A stretch of 64,000 bases of DNA from Psococerastis gibbosa (GCA_963971405.1 OZ020486.1:9633419-9697418); one strand, 5' to 3'. Positions 21,154-33,330 are shown, counted from the stretch's first letter. Notes: generated by a model not told the origin, from the letters alone. Program-made: numbers and translations.

Positions 21154-23510
21154 ATAGTGGTAGCTTGTTCGTACTTGCGTGCTAGTCTCTACACCAGTGG
21201 CGGCGCTACGGGGGTGCCCGGGGGGGGGGGGGGGGGGCTGGCCCCCCAACAGTTTCTCCGGCCCCCCCTGGCCCCCCCACTTTTGAGATATTTGACATTT
21301 TGTTAAATTGAAAAATTATTGTAATTCAAAAACGTCCGACTCAACTGGTAACAAGTTACTTACTTCCATTACGGTATGCCTACTCCCCATTGGCGTGCAT
21401 AGGGGGTCCTGGGGGAAAGCCCCTCCCAGGGGCACCCGTAGCACCCCCCAGAATTTCTGGTAACAAAGACGTTATGGGGGCGAAAGGCATAGTATCCACA
21501 ATAACGAAAGGGAAATTAATTCTTGGTATGCTTATTTCACATGAAAGACATCATGAAAAAAAATAAACATTTTTTTGACTAATTACTTTCACAAAAATAA
21601 ACTACTTAAAATGCTTAATATAAAACCCCAATACTTCAGACCTATTTTTTCAAATATATTCTCCGGGGGAGACCGCCGGGCCCCCCTGAGTGGCAGGTTT
21701 ATTCGTCGGTAAAATCTCAACTGTACTGCTTGCAAAATCCGTAAAACCTCACTAATTTAGGCCTATTTCTCAATTACCTATTTCTCCGGGGGCGACCCCC
21801 AGGCCCCCTTTTCTCAGGGGATATCATGCGCAAAACCTCACTAATTTGGGCCCATTTATCAATTTTTTTCTCCGGGGGAATCCTCCGGGCCCACCTTTCT
21901 CTGTACCTGGTACCACCATTCACGACAGGTTCAGCAATTTGGCCGTCATGCATTATAGAGAATGAGAAGACTAGGTCGCTGAGCGTGTCAGAACTTGTAA
22001 AAAATTTTAGGAGATAAATAGCCTAAACATTTTTTTTAATTTTTAAAATTTCAAAAAAAAGCTTACATTTTAATTTGTTTGATTTACTGAACTTGAATAG
22101 TTTAGTTTTTAGTGTTTAGTGTACTGCTTGCGAAATCCGTAAAACCTCACTAATTTAGGCCTATTTATCAATTTTTTTCTCCGGGGGAAACCCCCGGGGC
22201 CCCCTTGCTCCAGAGTATAATATTCGTTCAACCTCACTAATTTGGGCCTATTTATCAGTTTTTTTTTCTCAGTGGGAGACCCCCTTCTCCAGGATATAAC
22301 ATGCGCAATCCCACACTAATTTATTAAACATATAAACCATACAAGTGGGGCTTGGGGCGGCGAGCGGCAGCTCGCCCCTTCGGGGCCTCGCATTGGGCAT
22401 TACATCTGAGAATGGTCGTAGTGGCCCTATTTAGTTGTTGAATCCAAACCAAGCAGGTACCGGCACAGCGGCACTCCACAACTCGTGACCCCTCTAGAAC
22501 AGTCCCCTGCACTTAGCTTATGGACATGGAAGTCTCCCTTTTTTGAAGTCCGGACACAGGCAAAGAAGAGAATTTCGCTTTTATGCGAAACATAAAGCTC
22601 AAATTGACTCAACGTTTTAGTTAGAAAACGTTTGTATGGGAAAAAGAAAAGGGCTGTTTTTAGGTTTTTTCCGGCAATTTTCTAATTTTTTTTCGCCGTA
22701 AATACCATCGTTGAACTTCAATGACCACTTAAAAAAAAAGAATTGTCCAAATTGGTCCAGGCGTTGTTGAGTTATGCGCTTACCAACACATTTTCCAATT
22801 TTCCGATGCGGGGGTCTCCCACGGAGCAAAAAACTGATAAATAGGCCCAAATTATAAGATACTGTATATATTTTTTATCAATTTTTTCCCCGGGGGAAAC
22901 TTCCAGGCCCACCTTTATCTGCGCCTGGTACCACCATTCAGAACTGGTTCAACAATTTGGCCTTCCTGAATTATAGAGAATGTGACGACTAGGTTGCTGA
23001 GCGTGTCAGAACTAGTAAAAAATTTCAGGAAATTAAAAACAATTTTGTTTTAATCTTAAAAATATCGAAAAAAAGTTAACTTTTTAATTATTTGTTTTAC
23101 TAAACTTGAAAAGTTTAGTGTAGGCCTGTAATGTATCTTATACACATTTAAAAAAATTTAAATAATAATAAAGTCATATAATTTGCTAGGCAGACTTCAG
23201 AAGTGAATGAGTAATATTAATCAAAGTCTTGGAGTCCTAAAGCCCCCCCCCCCCCAGAAATTTTGGGAATTTTCGCCAATCCTACTCCCAATGAAATATG
23301 TTTTGTTTTTTCATTGGCCCCCCCAGATAGAAGTCATGCCCCCCATGGCCCCCCCCCCCGCCATAAAATTTCTAGCGCCGCCACTGCTCTACACACAATG
23401 CGATCGGAAACCTGTCGTAACTCAACACAGAGGTGGTTGAAGGGGTGATTCGGATACATTGATTACATTCATTGAATTGTTTGTATGCAAATAATCTTTC
23501 TTAGAAAAAT
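21154..23510 (+). mobile_element. SINE-3 copy split by a 2.2 kb hAT-like insertion
   Basis: The head (AGTGGTAGCTTGTTCGTACT ... AGTCTCTACAC) lies at 21154-21194 and the body (CTCTACACACAATGCGATCGG onward) at 23387-23510. Rejoined, they match 37648-37788 and 59420-59586. The duplicated CTCTACAC on either side is the target duplication of the inserted element. Confidence 0.75.
21195..23386. mobile_element. hAT-like element, long member of CAGTGGCGGCGCTA family
   Basis: Ends CAGTGGCGGCGCTA and TAGCGCCGCCACTG, with a perfect 8-bp target duplication CTCTACAC (21187-21194, 23387-23394). The 2192-bp inside is not a transposase: it holds repeated blocks of the form CTCCGGGGG...CCCCCGGGCCCC with CTCACTAATTTGGGCC between them, probably other hAT-like pieces. 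Short members of the family are at 33331 and 51038. Confidence 0.8.
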
Positions 23511-24228
23511 AAAACAGAGTTCTACCCTACATACCGTATAGGAAGGACTCTTGGCCTTGGCCTAACACTTATTGTTCCAATAATTTTATTGTATGTATAT
23601 ATACTTCACAATCAATTGAATTAATCACCGGACAGAAAAATCTAGACTTTCATCGAAATTTAATCAACCATATTATGGTGTTCTGTACATTCCAGCCATC
23701 AACCTGTTTTCCAACTTCACGCATCTATCGGCGTAAATCAGCAGTCAGCAGTAACTGCCCCCCCCCCCCGCTGCGACCTAAGCTTACATCTTGAAGATAG
23801 ACCCAAAACTTCCGCGTTATAGCGTACAAACTTAAAGCTATTTAGAATATGAATTGATGTAATATTTATTTACCTTAAAATAAAAGTAATTTCGAATGGG
23901 CCCTACTTAATTTACAATAATTATCCACCGATCGAGACACATTTCCACGCTTAGTAGGTACCGTACAAGCTTTGTATAGTGGCAGTTGGAGGTGATTTGG
24001 TGATGTGCTTGGAACTTCGGTTCCGGTCGCTTTTTCTCGGAAAAGCTCCATTTTCATTCAGAGACCAAAGCTGCTATGTCCCGTTCTACACCTGATTATA
24101 TGGTCTGCTATTATCACTGCAACTCAAGGATGGGAGCAGCATTCTCAATGGGGTTTAGCCGCAAAGTCCTGTCAACGGTTGACACAAATACGAGTATATG
24201 GATGTTCTACCCAAAAACCGTCGCAAAC
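23511..24228. other. Intergenic, nothing recognised
   Basis: AT-rich sequence with one C run at 23758-23769; no gene or matched repeat. Confidence 0.5.
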
Positions 24229-24403
24229 CATGGGCGGCTGCAGGTAAGGGCAGGGGGGGGGGGTTGCTGCCCCCACTCCAAAATTTGGTAAATTTATTGT
24301 AAATTAATTTATTACCCTCTGATTTTATCGATCCTACTTATATGTTTTTCCTATTTTGACCCACAACTACCCCCCTCCCCCAAATCAGCTGGATCCGTCC
24401 CTG
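24229..24403. mobile_element. hAT-like MITE (CAGGGACGGAWCCAG family)
   Basis: The right end CTGGATCCGTCCCTG and the internal sequence match 1650-1812. The left end (CATGGGCGGCTGCAGG) is diverged. A perfect 8-bp duplication TCGCAAAC flanks it (24221-24228, 24404-24411). Confidence 0.8.
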
Positions 24404-24957
24404 TCGCAAACCAAGTTTCAACCAATTGTTACCATAATGTTATAGTGAATGGAGATGACTGAAATGTTCACTTGATATAGGCCCTCGTTATAGGCCTATA
24501 TACCTGTATGCGTGTCTGTAAATATTAAGCTCTCAGATTAAATATAATAATAATTAAAAATGTGATTAAGTAATGAATTAAATGTTATCTGATCTGAGCT
24601 TTAAGGAAAAATATTATTTCACTTAAGTTTTAAAAGGCTTTGTGAGGAAAGTGGGAATGAATCGCCAAACTACCGTTCTCTTGAATAATAATGATGACAA
24701 TTTCTAATTTTATTATAGCCTACGTTTGACGTTTCTAAGTCACTTCCCAAAAGTCTGACTTTCTGTATGATTTTGTTCCGCAGTTGTAAATTAAAGACAA
24801 TATAACACTCGAGGAAGTCAAACTATTTCAGCTGCAGGTCTGCTGCTTCAGCGCATTGTGCTACATTCGGATAAAAATATTACTTGTGGAGTGGGCAAAT
24901 TTTTTGTCGGCGTGTTCAAAAACTCTGATAACAAGTATCTAAAATTAAAAAAAAAGT
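24404..24957. other. Intergenic, nothing recognised
   Basis: AT-rich, no coding stretch and no matched repeat. Confidence 0.5.
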
Positions 24958-25175
24958 CAGGACATGTAGAATAGTGGTACAGACGCTGAATTTCACCCGA
25001 AAGGTTGTTGGTTTTCAAGTCCCACACTTCTTGCTACATTTTCTGGCCATGCTTCGGTGGGCATGCAAAGGTTTCCTAGTTGAGTGTAAGAGAGGGCCTG
25101 ATAGCCCTTACTCCGCTAGGTTGGCTTAGTAATAGTATACAAAGTCAATATTTATCATTTATATATTTAAAATGT
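24958..25175 (+). mobile_element. tRNA-derived SINE-1, copy 2
   Basis: Begins CAGGACATGTAGAATAGTGG and keeps the GGCCATGCTTCGG body and the CTCCGCTAGGTTGGCTTAGT end with an AT-rich tail. The B box is damaged (TTTTCAAGTCCCACA). Confidence 0.75.
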
Positions 25176-26762
25176 CTTTTGACGACTTTGGAGTTATCCG
25201 CATATGTCAGAATGCCGTAAGCACCAATCACTGACTCGCTGCCCCCAAACAAATTTGATGAGGTTCCTCAGAAAATGTTGAGCGGTGAGTAACGAAGCGT
25301 TCTTTCTGTTTGCTTACGGACACCCTCGCGCCCCGCGGTCCATAGTTCTTTCACTCTTCTAATTCTTTCTTCAGGTGGGCAATGCACTGGATATATTTTA
25401 AAATCACCGGCCGCTACTTATACGGTATAGTGTAGGTAGAGATGGACGCCTGCAGCTGCGAATCCTAGGTTACAAGTATCTATTTTAAGTTCTCATAAGA
25501 TAGAGTTTCGAATTCAAGAAGCGATACATAATTAGACAATAGGTTTTTTAGCCTGTACACAGCTATGGCGTACGTCTAATGAAATGACCATGGCCCAAGT
25601 TTTTATGTACATCATAAAGGTAAATAGTACTATGCGGATACGTGGCTTAAGGACTTTCGCCTAAAAAGTAAGCGCTACATGTTATAATTTCAAAAAATAT
25701 CTTTAGTAGGCTTACTAAAGTAGTGTTACGACTTCATGAGATTAACTTCTGAAAAATCACAATTATGCAATCGTGTTTCAATTTGATGCATATCTGCTTG
25801 GATCGTGAATATTTTGCATAACCATATTTTTGCAGCGGTACAGAGCTTTATTTGATATTTTGATCCCGGATCCCGCCGATTCAATTTGACATTTTGACCA
25901 CAGGTATTTGTTTAATATTGGGCTCATTGACATTCTGGGCTTCCTCGCCCATACTGTTAATCCCAGACTCATCTCATAGTGGTCTTGAGTGGGAGGTTAA
26001 CGGTTTAACTTGCGGTACTTACACAATGACGAGAGAGTGCTTACGTAAGCGGCGGAGAAGCTTCTGGAACATCGTAGTCGGGGCAGAGGACATATTAATA
26101 TCATGCCGTTTAAAGAGTAAAAAAAACTTTTTGTTCGGTGATAATTAATGTAAACAAAATAATTAAATAATTTTAGAATGGGAGCCGCATAGGCAGTAAT
26201 TACTCACTTGAATATTTATTCGATCGAAAAATTTGGAAAGTTTAGGCCTATGTTGAAGCATACGATTTGAATCTGAATTCAGAATTTGTCTTGGGCCTAT
26301 ATTTATTGCATCGACTATTGTTCCAATATTCAAATGTGTCATAGGGAGTATATAGTGCTACTCTGAAATTGTTCTGTTTATACGTTTTTAACCCCACATA
26401 AGAATTATTCTTTATGGTAGGCCTAGCAGGGTATACGCCACTGTCAGAAGGACGTCACAATTGTGGCGTTTGTCAAAAAACAGTCTATTTCTGAATCTGA
26501 ACGCACTTCAGAATAGTTCTGGTTCACTAACGTACCACTGGCTTCTGGAGGAGCCCCGTACATAGCGTGAGGTGGATTAATCGCCAGCGACAGAACTGTA
26601 CCAAAGGAGACTCTGGGGGTTTCCACCAACCCATCATATTTGCTCCCTTGACAATTTCTCGGTGAATAACTGACGTTCGAATCGTCTGTGTGTACTGGGC
26701 CTTTGATTACCGTAAGTGAGCCTGTTGTGTGGCTCAGGGATTTTGACCCCAATACCAATAGG
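25176..26762. other. Intergenic, nothing recognised
   Basis: Short overlapping open frames near 25.8-26.1 kb on both strands give no recognisable protein. Confidence 0.5.
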
Positions 26763-26937
26763 CATGGCCGTGCCCAGGGGGGTGGTCCATGGGGTCCGGA
26801 CCCCCTCCCCCGAAATAAATTTTTGCATGTAAACCTGTATGGTTTGAAGAATTTATCCATTAATTCAGTAATAAATTACATTTTAAAAAAAAAATTGGAC
26901 CCCCCCCCCCCGAAATCAAAACCTGGGCAAGGCCTTG
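26763..26937. mobile_element. hAT-like MITE (CATGGCCGTGCCCAGG family)
   Basis: Left end CATGGCCGTGCCCAGG plus G run; right end C run plus CCTGGGCAAGGCCTTG. Flanks CCAATAGG and CCAATTGT are a decayed 8-bp duplication at best. Confidence 0.7.
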
Positions 26938-27111
26938 CCAATTGTTTTCTTCTAACTTCTGAAGTTTAGTGAATTAGGCATGCAAACAACTTTTTACTTT
27001 ACTTCATTCAAACATTTTTAGCCAGAAAATCTACTATTCATATATAGTTCCAGCCACTACAGTATATATTCAGGCAGGTTCTTAGGCTTGCTGCCGGTAC
27101 AACAATGGAGT

Positions 27112-27566
27112 GGGGCGGCGGTATTATATACCTTTATTATTCAGGTGAAATTGACGCAACCAGTCTTATTTATATCTTCCTCGAAATTTACCCTTCCGAG
27201 AGCGCACCTGGGTTTCTCTAACCTCATAAATTCTATTGAGTAATCTCTCTCACACTCAATTAGAGGGTGGTCTCGGTCTGCCTGCCTTACATACTCTCCG
27301 AAGCATAGTCAGAAAATGTAGCAAGTGGGCGTTTTGAACCAACAACCTTTCGGGTTAAAGTCAGAGTCCTTGCCACTATACACTACCCGTTCTGACATGT
27401 CCTTAATTCTGCAATTTGTAAAATAGGGGTGGGCCGGTATTATCCCTTTATTATTCAGGTGGAATGGGAGCAACCACGTGCTTATATCTTTCTCAAAATT
27501 TGCCCCTCTGAGAGCCAGCCGGGCGTCGCTTCCCTCATAAATTATATGGAGTAATCCCCGGCATTT
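27112..27566. repeat. Direct repeat pair around a SINE-1 copy
   Basis: About 135 bp at 27112-27250 (CTTTATTATTCAGGTG, TCAAAATTTGCCC-like, CCTCATAAATT, GAGTAATC) recurs at 27424-27566. A minus-strand SINE-1 (27252-27407) lies between. This is a local segmental duplication or two neighbouring copies of one element. Confidence 0.65.
27252..27407 (-). mobile_element. tRNA-derived SINE-1, copy 3 (minus)
   Basis: The reverse complement contains CAAAACGCCCACTTGC in place of the B-box flank and AAAGGTTGTTGGTTC just before it, then GCTTCGGAGAGTATGTAAGG. It lacks the usual ATTT tail. Confidence 0.65.
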
Positions 27567-28481
27567 TTCATATCCCTGTTGGATTTCATCTGCTGCTATC
27601 CCCAATATGACGTATTCCAAATGGTATCCGAACCCTCGTCTCCCCAACTTATGGCGTGTTGTGAATAATGACTCGCTTAATTATAGTGGCTGGCTTTTAA
27701 AGAGAAGGTTTTGGTGGTTGCCATGCTAATTGCATGATATGCGACTCATAATTTGAATTTTGGAGGGAATAATTTCTATAGATAGTTGGGAGGGAACTAT
27801 TTTGAACCGGAAGATGTGGGACAGCCAGAGAGGGGGAAATCCTAACGGGAGTAAACAATTAAATTTCATATAGGAAATATCGATCGTGTGTGAATTTGAC
27901 TTCAGTCTATGACGCCGATTTGTTGATCTTTTTTGGCTTTGTTTAACATTTAGTCACGAACGTTGGGGGTACTCGATTGTATCTTAGGAGTCTGTCTTTA
28001 TCTAATCGTATAAATTATTATAATAATATATTAATAAAAAATATAAATAAATATATAAAATAAATTATAATAAATGCCTGCCAATTTTCATCCACTTGCG
28101 GTTAGCAATACTCGTATGTCTGGCAGCCGCATTTTACCTGTACCGATGCGGAAATTCTTTCCTTTTCATGTTGAGACTCAAATTTGGCCGTGCCCTACCC
28201 ACAATATAGAGCCAATTGTAGTCAACCTATAGCTCCGAACAGCTTTGGTTCTGGCTCCAACAGAACGCCGCGGTAGAAATAAAATTGAAACTATTCTAGA
28301 AAAAATCAAAATCTAATCGTCAAATGGAAATTCAAAATGAAAAAAAAAAAAAAGTTGCATTGCATCATATCTAATCCACATATTTATGCCGTCTAACTGT
28401 ATCTAAACGTATTAAAAACGGTTATAAAAAATTAAGTCAAATTAAGGTTTCTCCTATATCTACCGGTATGTAGTATGTATC
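27567..28481. other. Intergenic, nothing recognised
   Basis: AT-rich including a low-complexity ATA stretch near 28020-28075; no gene seen. Confidence 0.5.
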
Positions 28482-28629
28482 CAAGGTCGTGCCAAGGGGG
28501 GTGGTCCAAGGGATCCGGACCTCCTCCGAAATAAAAGAGCTTTACACTGGGTAGAATGGACTTTCATTAATAAAATACGTAAAAAAGGTTTTGTACCCCC
28601 TCCGAAACAAAAACCTGAGCACGGCCTTG
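28482..28629. mobile_element. Decayed hAT-like MITE (CATGGCCGTGCCCAGG family)
   Basis: CAAGGTCGTGCCAAGG followed by a G run, and CTGAGCACGGCCTTG at the right. The G and C runs are much shorter than in sister copies. TATGTATC occurs on both sides, two bases off on the right. Confidence 0.6.
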
Positions 28630-28919
28630 TATATGTATCGTATTATAGTACGTCTGGCTCCGCAAGCTTCATAGGTCGCTGTGAAATCAGAATATGTTGG
28701 GCAAAAAGGTTGACGACCACTGTACTAGACTAAACATCCATCCTGCAGCAGGTTTCGAACTTGTAGGTGCTAATAGAAAACTGAGAAAAAAAATTGTTGC
28801 TGCTGATTAGTTTGGTCGAAACGTAAGACTCTGTTACCGACAAAAGTAGTGCCCGTAAATGTTGTAACAGCTAGTATAGCTGTTAAAGCTGAAAAGGATG
28901 TATTAATATGAAGAGTTAG

Positions 28920-29205
28920 CAGGGGCGTAAAGTTGGGGGGGGGGAACGGCCCAAGTTGCCCCCCCCCCCAACCTCGAGCATTGCAAGACGTGGTTCATAT
29001 TTCATGGTCCCCTTTGCAGCAACATCAATATAAGCATTCCTTTTTTAGCTTTGTAAAATCTACAACTATTACTTCACAACTATTAAAATGTTCAAAACCC
29101 TACTATTTTTCTCTTATATTTTCAATTTTTGCTTATCTTGCCTGATGGCGTCATAAGGTCTACTTAGTTTTGCCCCCACCATCATTCTAAAACTTTACGC
29201 CTGTG
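28920..29205. mobile_element. hAT-like MITE (CAGGGGCGTAAAGTT ends)
   Basis: Left CAGGGGCGTAAAGTTGGGGG, right AACTTTACGCCTGTG, and perfect 8-bp flanks AGAGTTAG (28912-28919, 29206-29213). The inside is AT-rich and non-coding. Only copy in the window. Confidence 0.8.
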
Positions 29206-31082
29206 AGAGTTAGAATGATCTTGTGTGTAAAGCTAACTATAAAATGTAGAACTAAACCTGAGAGGGCCTAATGACTTGATTTAGATTTTAGATTGTCCCA
29301 AATAGATGTCAGAAAATACTGGCGATACCCGCGTGGGGCCGTTTGGAAAATAAGCGGGAGGTTTGCTGGAAATATGATGGGAAAGCTTTGAAACTATACA
29401 TACCCTTTCTGTGACATAATTGAAAATTGAAAGTATCGCTGATTAAGTGAGACGCTGTGCTCTAACACAAAATTTGGCACAAACTACTCGTAGAACAAAT
29501 GAGATTAGGAAGCAAGAGGGAAGGGGTTGGAGACTGTCGAGGGGCATAGGAGAGGAGGGGGGGGGGGGTGGTGCAGGGGGAAGTAAAATTTCCATTTCCA
29601 ACTTTATTATTAAGAATTGACTTGACCTATCTTTTATCTTTCTTTGCTTTCAAGCTCAAAGCAAAGAAAGCAATATTTTTATATAAATTTCATAGCATAC
29701 AATAACATTAACTTTGACAGCGAAGTAATATCGTAATATCGGTTGCTTACAACAGCATAAACTATGAAATATTGAAGGTAAGCTACTAAACCTGCAGTTA
29801 AAAAAAATGTTCTCCCTTCCATTCTTACGTATAAAAATGTTAAATAATTTTTAGAAATTGGAAACGCTTCCCATATTGTAGGTTTTCAACACATAAGAAA
29901 AAGAAAATAGCGGCAAAGGAAAAACAAATTAAAAATTTGACAGGGCTTACTACAAAACTCCAGCGCAGTAAATTCTGCGCACTTGACTTTGAGTACCTTA
30001 CAATCTAAATAACTTATTACTTATTACTTCGTTGGGCTTATGGTGAGAACCACCCACGTAGAATAGGAAACGACTTTTTGCCGTTTCATTATTGTATGCG
30101 CTGAGGATGGTCATCCAGCTAGCCTGGTATAAGGTAAGCTGAAAATTGTTTTTGAGGTCTTTGTATAAGAGATTCAGGTTTACGACTTTCCACATATCGA
30201 GCAGAGCTGAGCTTCTTTATTTGTTGGTAATTCTATAGGATTCATAATCTTTCCCCTTTCCTCTACAACGATTTGCTTGTTATAAAAGTTTATTATGTTT
30301 CCATCGATAAAATAAGAGCAGAACTTTAAAACTTAATCTGTACTGGATGACTATCGATTTAAAGTTGCTGGCGACATCGACAGTTGGTTATACTTGTCTT
30401 TGTGGGTTTGACAGCTCTCCCCTGTACAGTTATAAGTTCCTGACTTGATCTAGGACTATAGCCTATTGTCCCTTATTTATTGAAGCGTACCTACTGTACT
30501 TGATAAATGACTGTATTGAAGTAGAAACTTTACTTAATTAACAGTTACCGTACTTTACTGCTTAAATTTTCAAAAAATTATATTTTGTGTTTCTGAAGCT
30601 CCTCGTTTTCCAGGACAGTGTGAGATAAGTGTCTGCTTATTTAAGGGCAGGGGAAAAGCGTTAAAGTGTAAAAAGTCAGATTTCACAGGAAATATCAGTG
30701 GAGTTATCATTCGGGAGTTAGTAGAAAAAAAGAAGTTCACCCCTGTATTTTGATACATCGTTTATGGCCACTAATATAACTTATTGTGGAACTTGATTTG
30801 TTTAAAAAACACAGTGGGGTTGTCCGGTGGAAGGAGCTCATGGTTCTGACCTGACGGTGATATAAGCCCTATACACAGTGAATATATTATATCAGTGGCG
30901 TACACATATGGTATTTGAGGGGGGCACGACTAATGTATGCTAGGGTATGGCTTTCCTGTGAAAGTAGACCTAAGAGCAAATGAACCACCGCATTTGTGTG
31001 CAGTTTCACATGACATTTCAAACGACGAATAAGTTAGTCATAAATGAGGTGTCATAAAGTAGAAGAAATGTTCTTCTTCTTT

Positions 31083-31083
<1 letters not shown>
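29206..31083. other. Intergenic, mostly unassigned
   Basis: Contains a G run at 29556-29568, a perfect short hairpin at 29638-29670 (13-bp stem CTTTCTTTGCTTT, 7-base loop), and at 30895 a lone hAT-like left end (CAGTGGCGTACACATATGG). A minus-strand frame at 29998-30195 (65 codons) is not recognisable. Confidence 0.5.
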
Positions 31084-31118
<35 letters not shown>

Positions 31119-32022
31119 GGACTTTTTTGTTCTATTACTAAGCTAACCTAGCGGAGTTAGGGCTATAAAGCCCGGTCTTACACTCAACTAGGAAGGCCCG
31201 GGACCGCCTGCTTTACATGCCCTCCAAGCAAGGTCAGAAAATGTAAGAAGTATAGGACTTTTTTTTTTTTTTTTTTTTTTTTTGCGGTGCCTCCTTAAGG
31301 TAAGGTTCGTTGCGTCGACCTTTGAGATCTATTGCAGCCGCTTTGTCATGGAGATTCATGTCTGGAATATACCCACTTTCTTGATGAAAGAGCGGGTTTT
31401 TCCTACTGGATCTTCACGAATTGTCTTCGTTTCTGACCCTGGTATTCCCAGTATCCTGAAACGGTTTTTGGCCAGAGCTTCACATTCTAAGAGAACGTGC
31501 TCTGCTGTTTCGTCCTCCATTTCACACCATCTACATTCTCTACTGCTCGTGTGGACTTTGAGTTTATACAGATGATGCCTTAGGTGGCAGTGCCCTGTGA
31601 GCAAACCAACAATATTCCTTATTTCTAATCTGCCAAGTAATAGCAAATTTTGGGTAAGTTTTTTTGATGGTTTTATTCCAAGTCTTTTTAGACTTCGTTT
31701 TTCTGTCATATTGTGCCAGGATTCAATTTTCTTGGTCTGGATCCATCTGTCAACTATAGTGCGTACACTTCCATAGGGTATACCACAGGTTGGCTCTGGT
31801 CCAACAAATATTGAGTCCGAACCTATATTTGCTAGTGCATCGGCTCGTTCATTTCCCTCTACTCCAGAGTGTCCCGGCACCCACTCCAACTTAAGTTTAT
31901 TATTTTTACTTACTCTGAGTAGGAGCTGTTTACAATCCCGTACTAACTTTGATAAGTATAGGACTTGAACCAACAGCCTTTCGGGTGAAAGTCAAAGTCT
32001 GTACCACTACTCTACATGTCTT
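31084..32022 (-). mobile_element. SINE-1, copy 4, split by a LINE insertion
   Basis: The tail and body (AAAT repeat, CTAGCGGAGTTAGGGC, GCGGTCC-type block) lie at 31084-31260, and the head (GAACCAACAGCCTTTCGGG ... CTCTACATGTC) at 31954-32022. Rejoined at the duplicated AAGTATAGGACTT they form one SINE-1. Confidence 0.85.
31261..31953 (-). mobile_element. 5'-truncated non-LTR retrotransposon (RNase H and C-terminal zinc knuckle)
   Basis: On the minus strand, 31953-31356 encodes an RNase H end (LEWVPGHSGVEGNERADALA, with the His and Asp of the active site), a linker, and a CCHC motif CRWCEMEDETAEHVLLEC. This is the 3' end of an R1/I/Jockey-group LINE ORF2. A stop and about 70 bp later there is a poly(A) tail (T run 31261-31283). 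A 13-bp target duplication AAGTATAGGACTT flanks it (31248-31260, 31954-31966). The frame is intact over about 199 codons, so the insertion looks young; 5' truncation makes it dead on arrival. Confidence 0.88.
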
Positions 32023-32088
32023 GAGATATCGTTTTGACGTATAGTACGTAGCCGTTACTAACACTAATTGACACCTGACATCTTTTAA

Positions 32089-32413
32089 GGCGGGGTTTCC
32101 ACCGACTTCTCATTGCAGAATGCAAATGACATTGACGGAAATTTTTGTTTTACTCTATGCCTTAGTTAAAATTGATCAATGATCATAGAGTAAAATCACA
32201 AACAAACAAACTAATTTTAAAAAATGGCGTCATGGAATATGTTAAGTACAAACATTTTAATAGATTTCTATAAAAAGAAAAATTCAAATTTTCGTCAATG
32301 TCATTTGCATTCTGCAATGAGAGGTCGGTGGAATACCCGTCTAAGTCTTGAATGTCTGCTATACCACGTCAATGTCTTTGCATTCTGCAATGAGAGGTCG
32401 GTGGAAACCCGCC
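32089..32413. mobile_element. PIF/Harbinger-like MITE, copy 4 (inner element with rearranged right arm)
   Basis: Starts directly with the inner terminal repeat GGCGGGGTTTCCACCGACC after TAA; the outer left arm is missing. The right side contains the inner end, a piece of the outer arm (TAAGTCTTGAATGTCTGCTA), then a second inner end closing at 32413 before TTA. The core is in the copy 3 orientation. Confidence 0.75.
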
Positions 32414-32820
32414 TTAAACAAAACTAGTTCTGTAGCCGATCGGAGATAGTTATGGGACTAGATGGTGCATCAGCGCGTATAGGAATATACAGTATGTTCT
32501 ATTTTATGACACCTTATTTATCGCCATCCGATCGATATTCAATTACTCCTGGCATACAGCCGCCTAACAATGCATATGCACTATTACGTGTGTATCAGAG
32601 GGCAGAAGGGTGCCTGTACTGCTGTACATGCATGGGTATGAGAGAAAAAGTAACGCAGAAGAGCTAGGGGGTAGTCGAGCTATCCGGAAAACCCCGTTTT
32701 GACAAATTAGCCCTGGGGGAAACCACCTGCAGTTCCGGTTGCAACATTTTATAATACAACTTCCCTCCTACTGCAATATAATTTATTGTATACTGCGTAG
32801 TGCGAATTGAATTAATGAAG

Positions 32821-32985
32821 ATGGTGGCAAGGTGGTAGCGTGCTTCTACTTGTGCGAGTCTCAACCAACCTTGCGGAGACGTGTCGTAACTCGACACAAG
32901 TACCTATTGAGTTAGGAACATAGTGGGGCGAATGAAAAGGTTAATCGGATACATTCATTAAATTTTTTGTACGCGATTAACCTTT
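32821..32985 (+). mobile_element. SINE-3 copy
   Basis: GGCAAGGTGGTAGCGTGC resembles a tRNA A box; TTGTGCGAGTCTC, GGAGACGTGTCGTAACTCGA, CGGATACATTCATTAAATT and CGCGATTAACC follow. Copies at 21154/23387, 37648, 59420 (+) and 12550 (-). The B-box match is weak, so tRNA origin is only likely. Confidence 0.65.
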
Positions 32986-33330
32986 TTTAAATAGAATGGA
33001 ATAGATTAACAGCATCAATGAGCCGTCTCGAAATAAGTTACGTATAGGTGACGCTTGTGGCGCAAGAAAATGCTTGATTATGATTACAGTCTGAATTCAA
33101 CTCTAGAAGAACAGCTATTTTCTCCGGAAGCAATAATGCTCTTGCCCCCCAAAAGTATTATGAATAGAAACAAAAGCATATATGATCCATCCAATTATGT
33201 GCAGTGTAAGGTTGTGCATCTTTCAGTGAGGGTCAGTCGGGTTAGCCACGTAGCAAGGATATGCTACGGGCCCCGCGCTCCAACCTTGGTCTGACCGTAA
33301 TGAAAAAACATTTATTTATTATATTGAAAG

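Noticed and set aside
26444..26860. A 138-codon minus-strand frame
   Set aside because: It runs through a hAT-like element and low-similarity flanks; composition looks random.
29998..30195. A 65-codon minus-strand frame
   Set aside because: Not recognisable and no flanking exon; left unannotated as a gene.
31085..31118. AAAT-repeat array as a CRISPR-like or satellite feature
   Set aside because: It is the microsatellite tail of the inverted SINE-1 copy.
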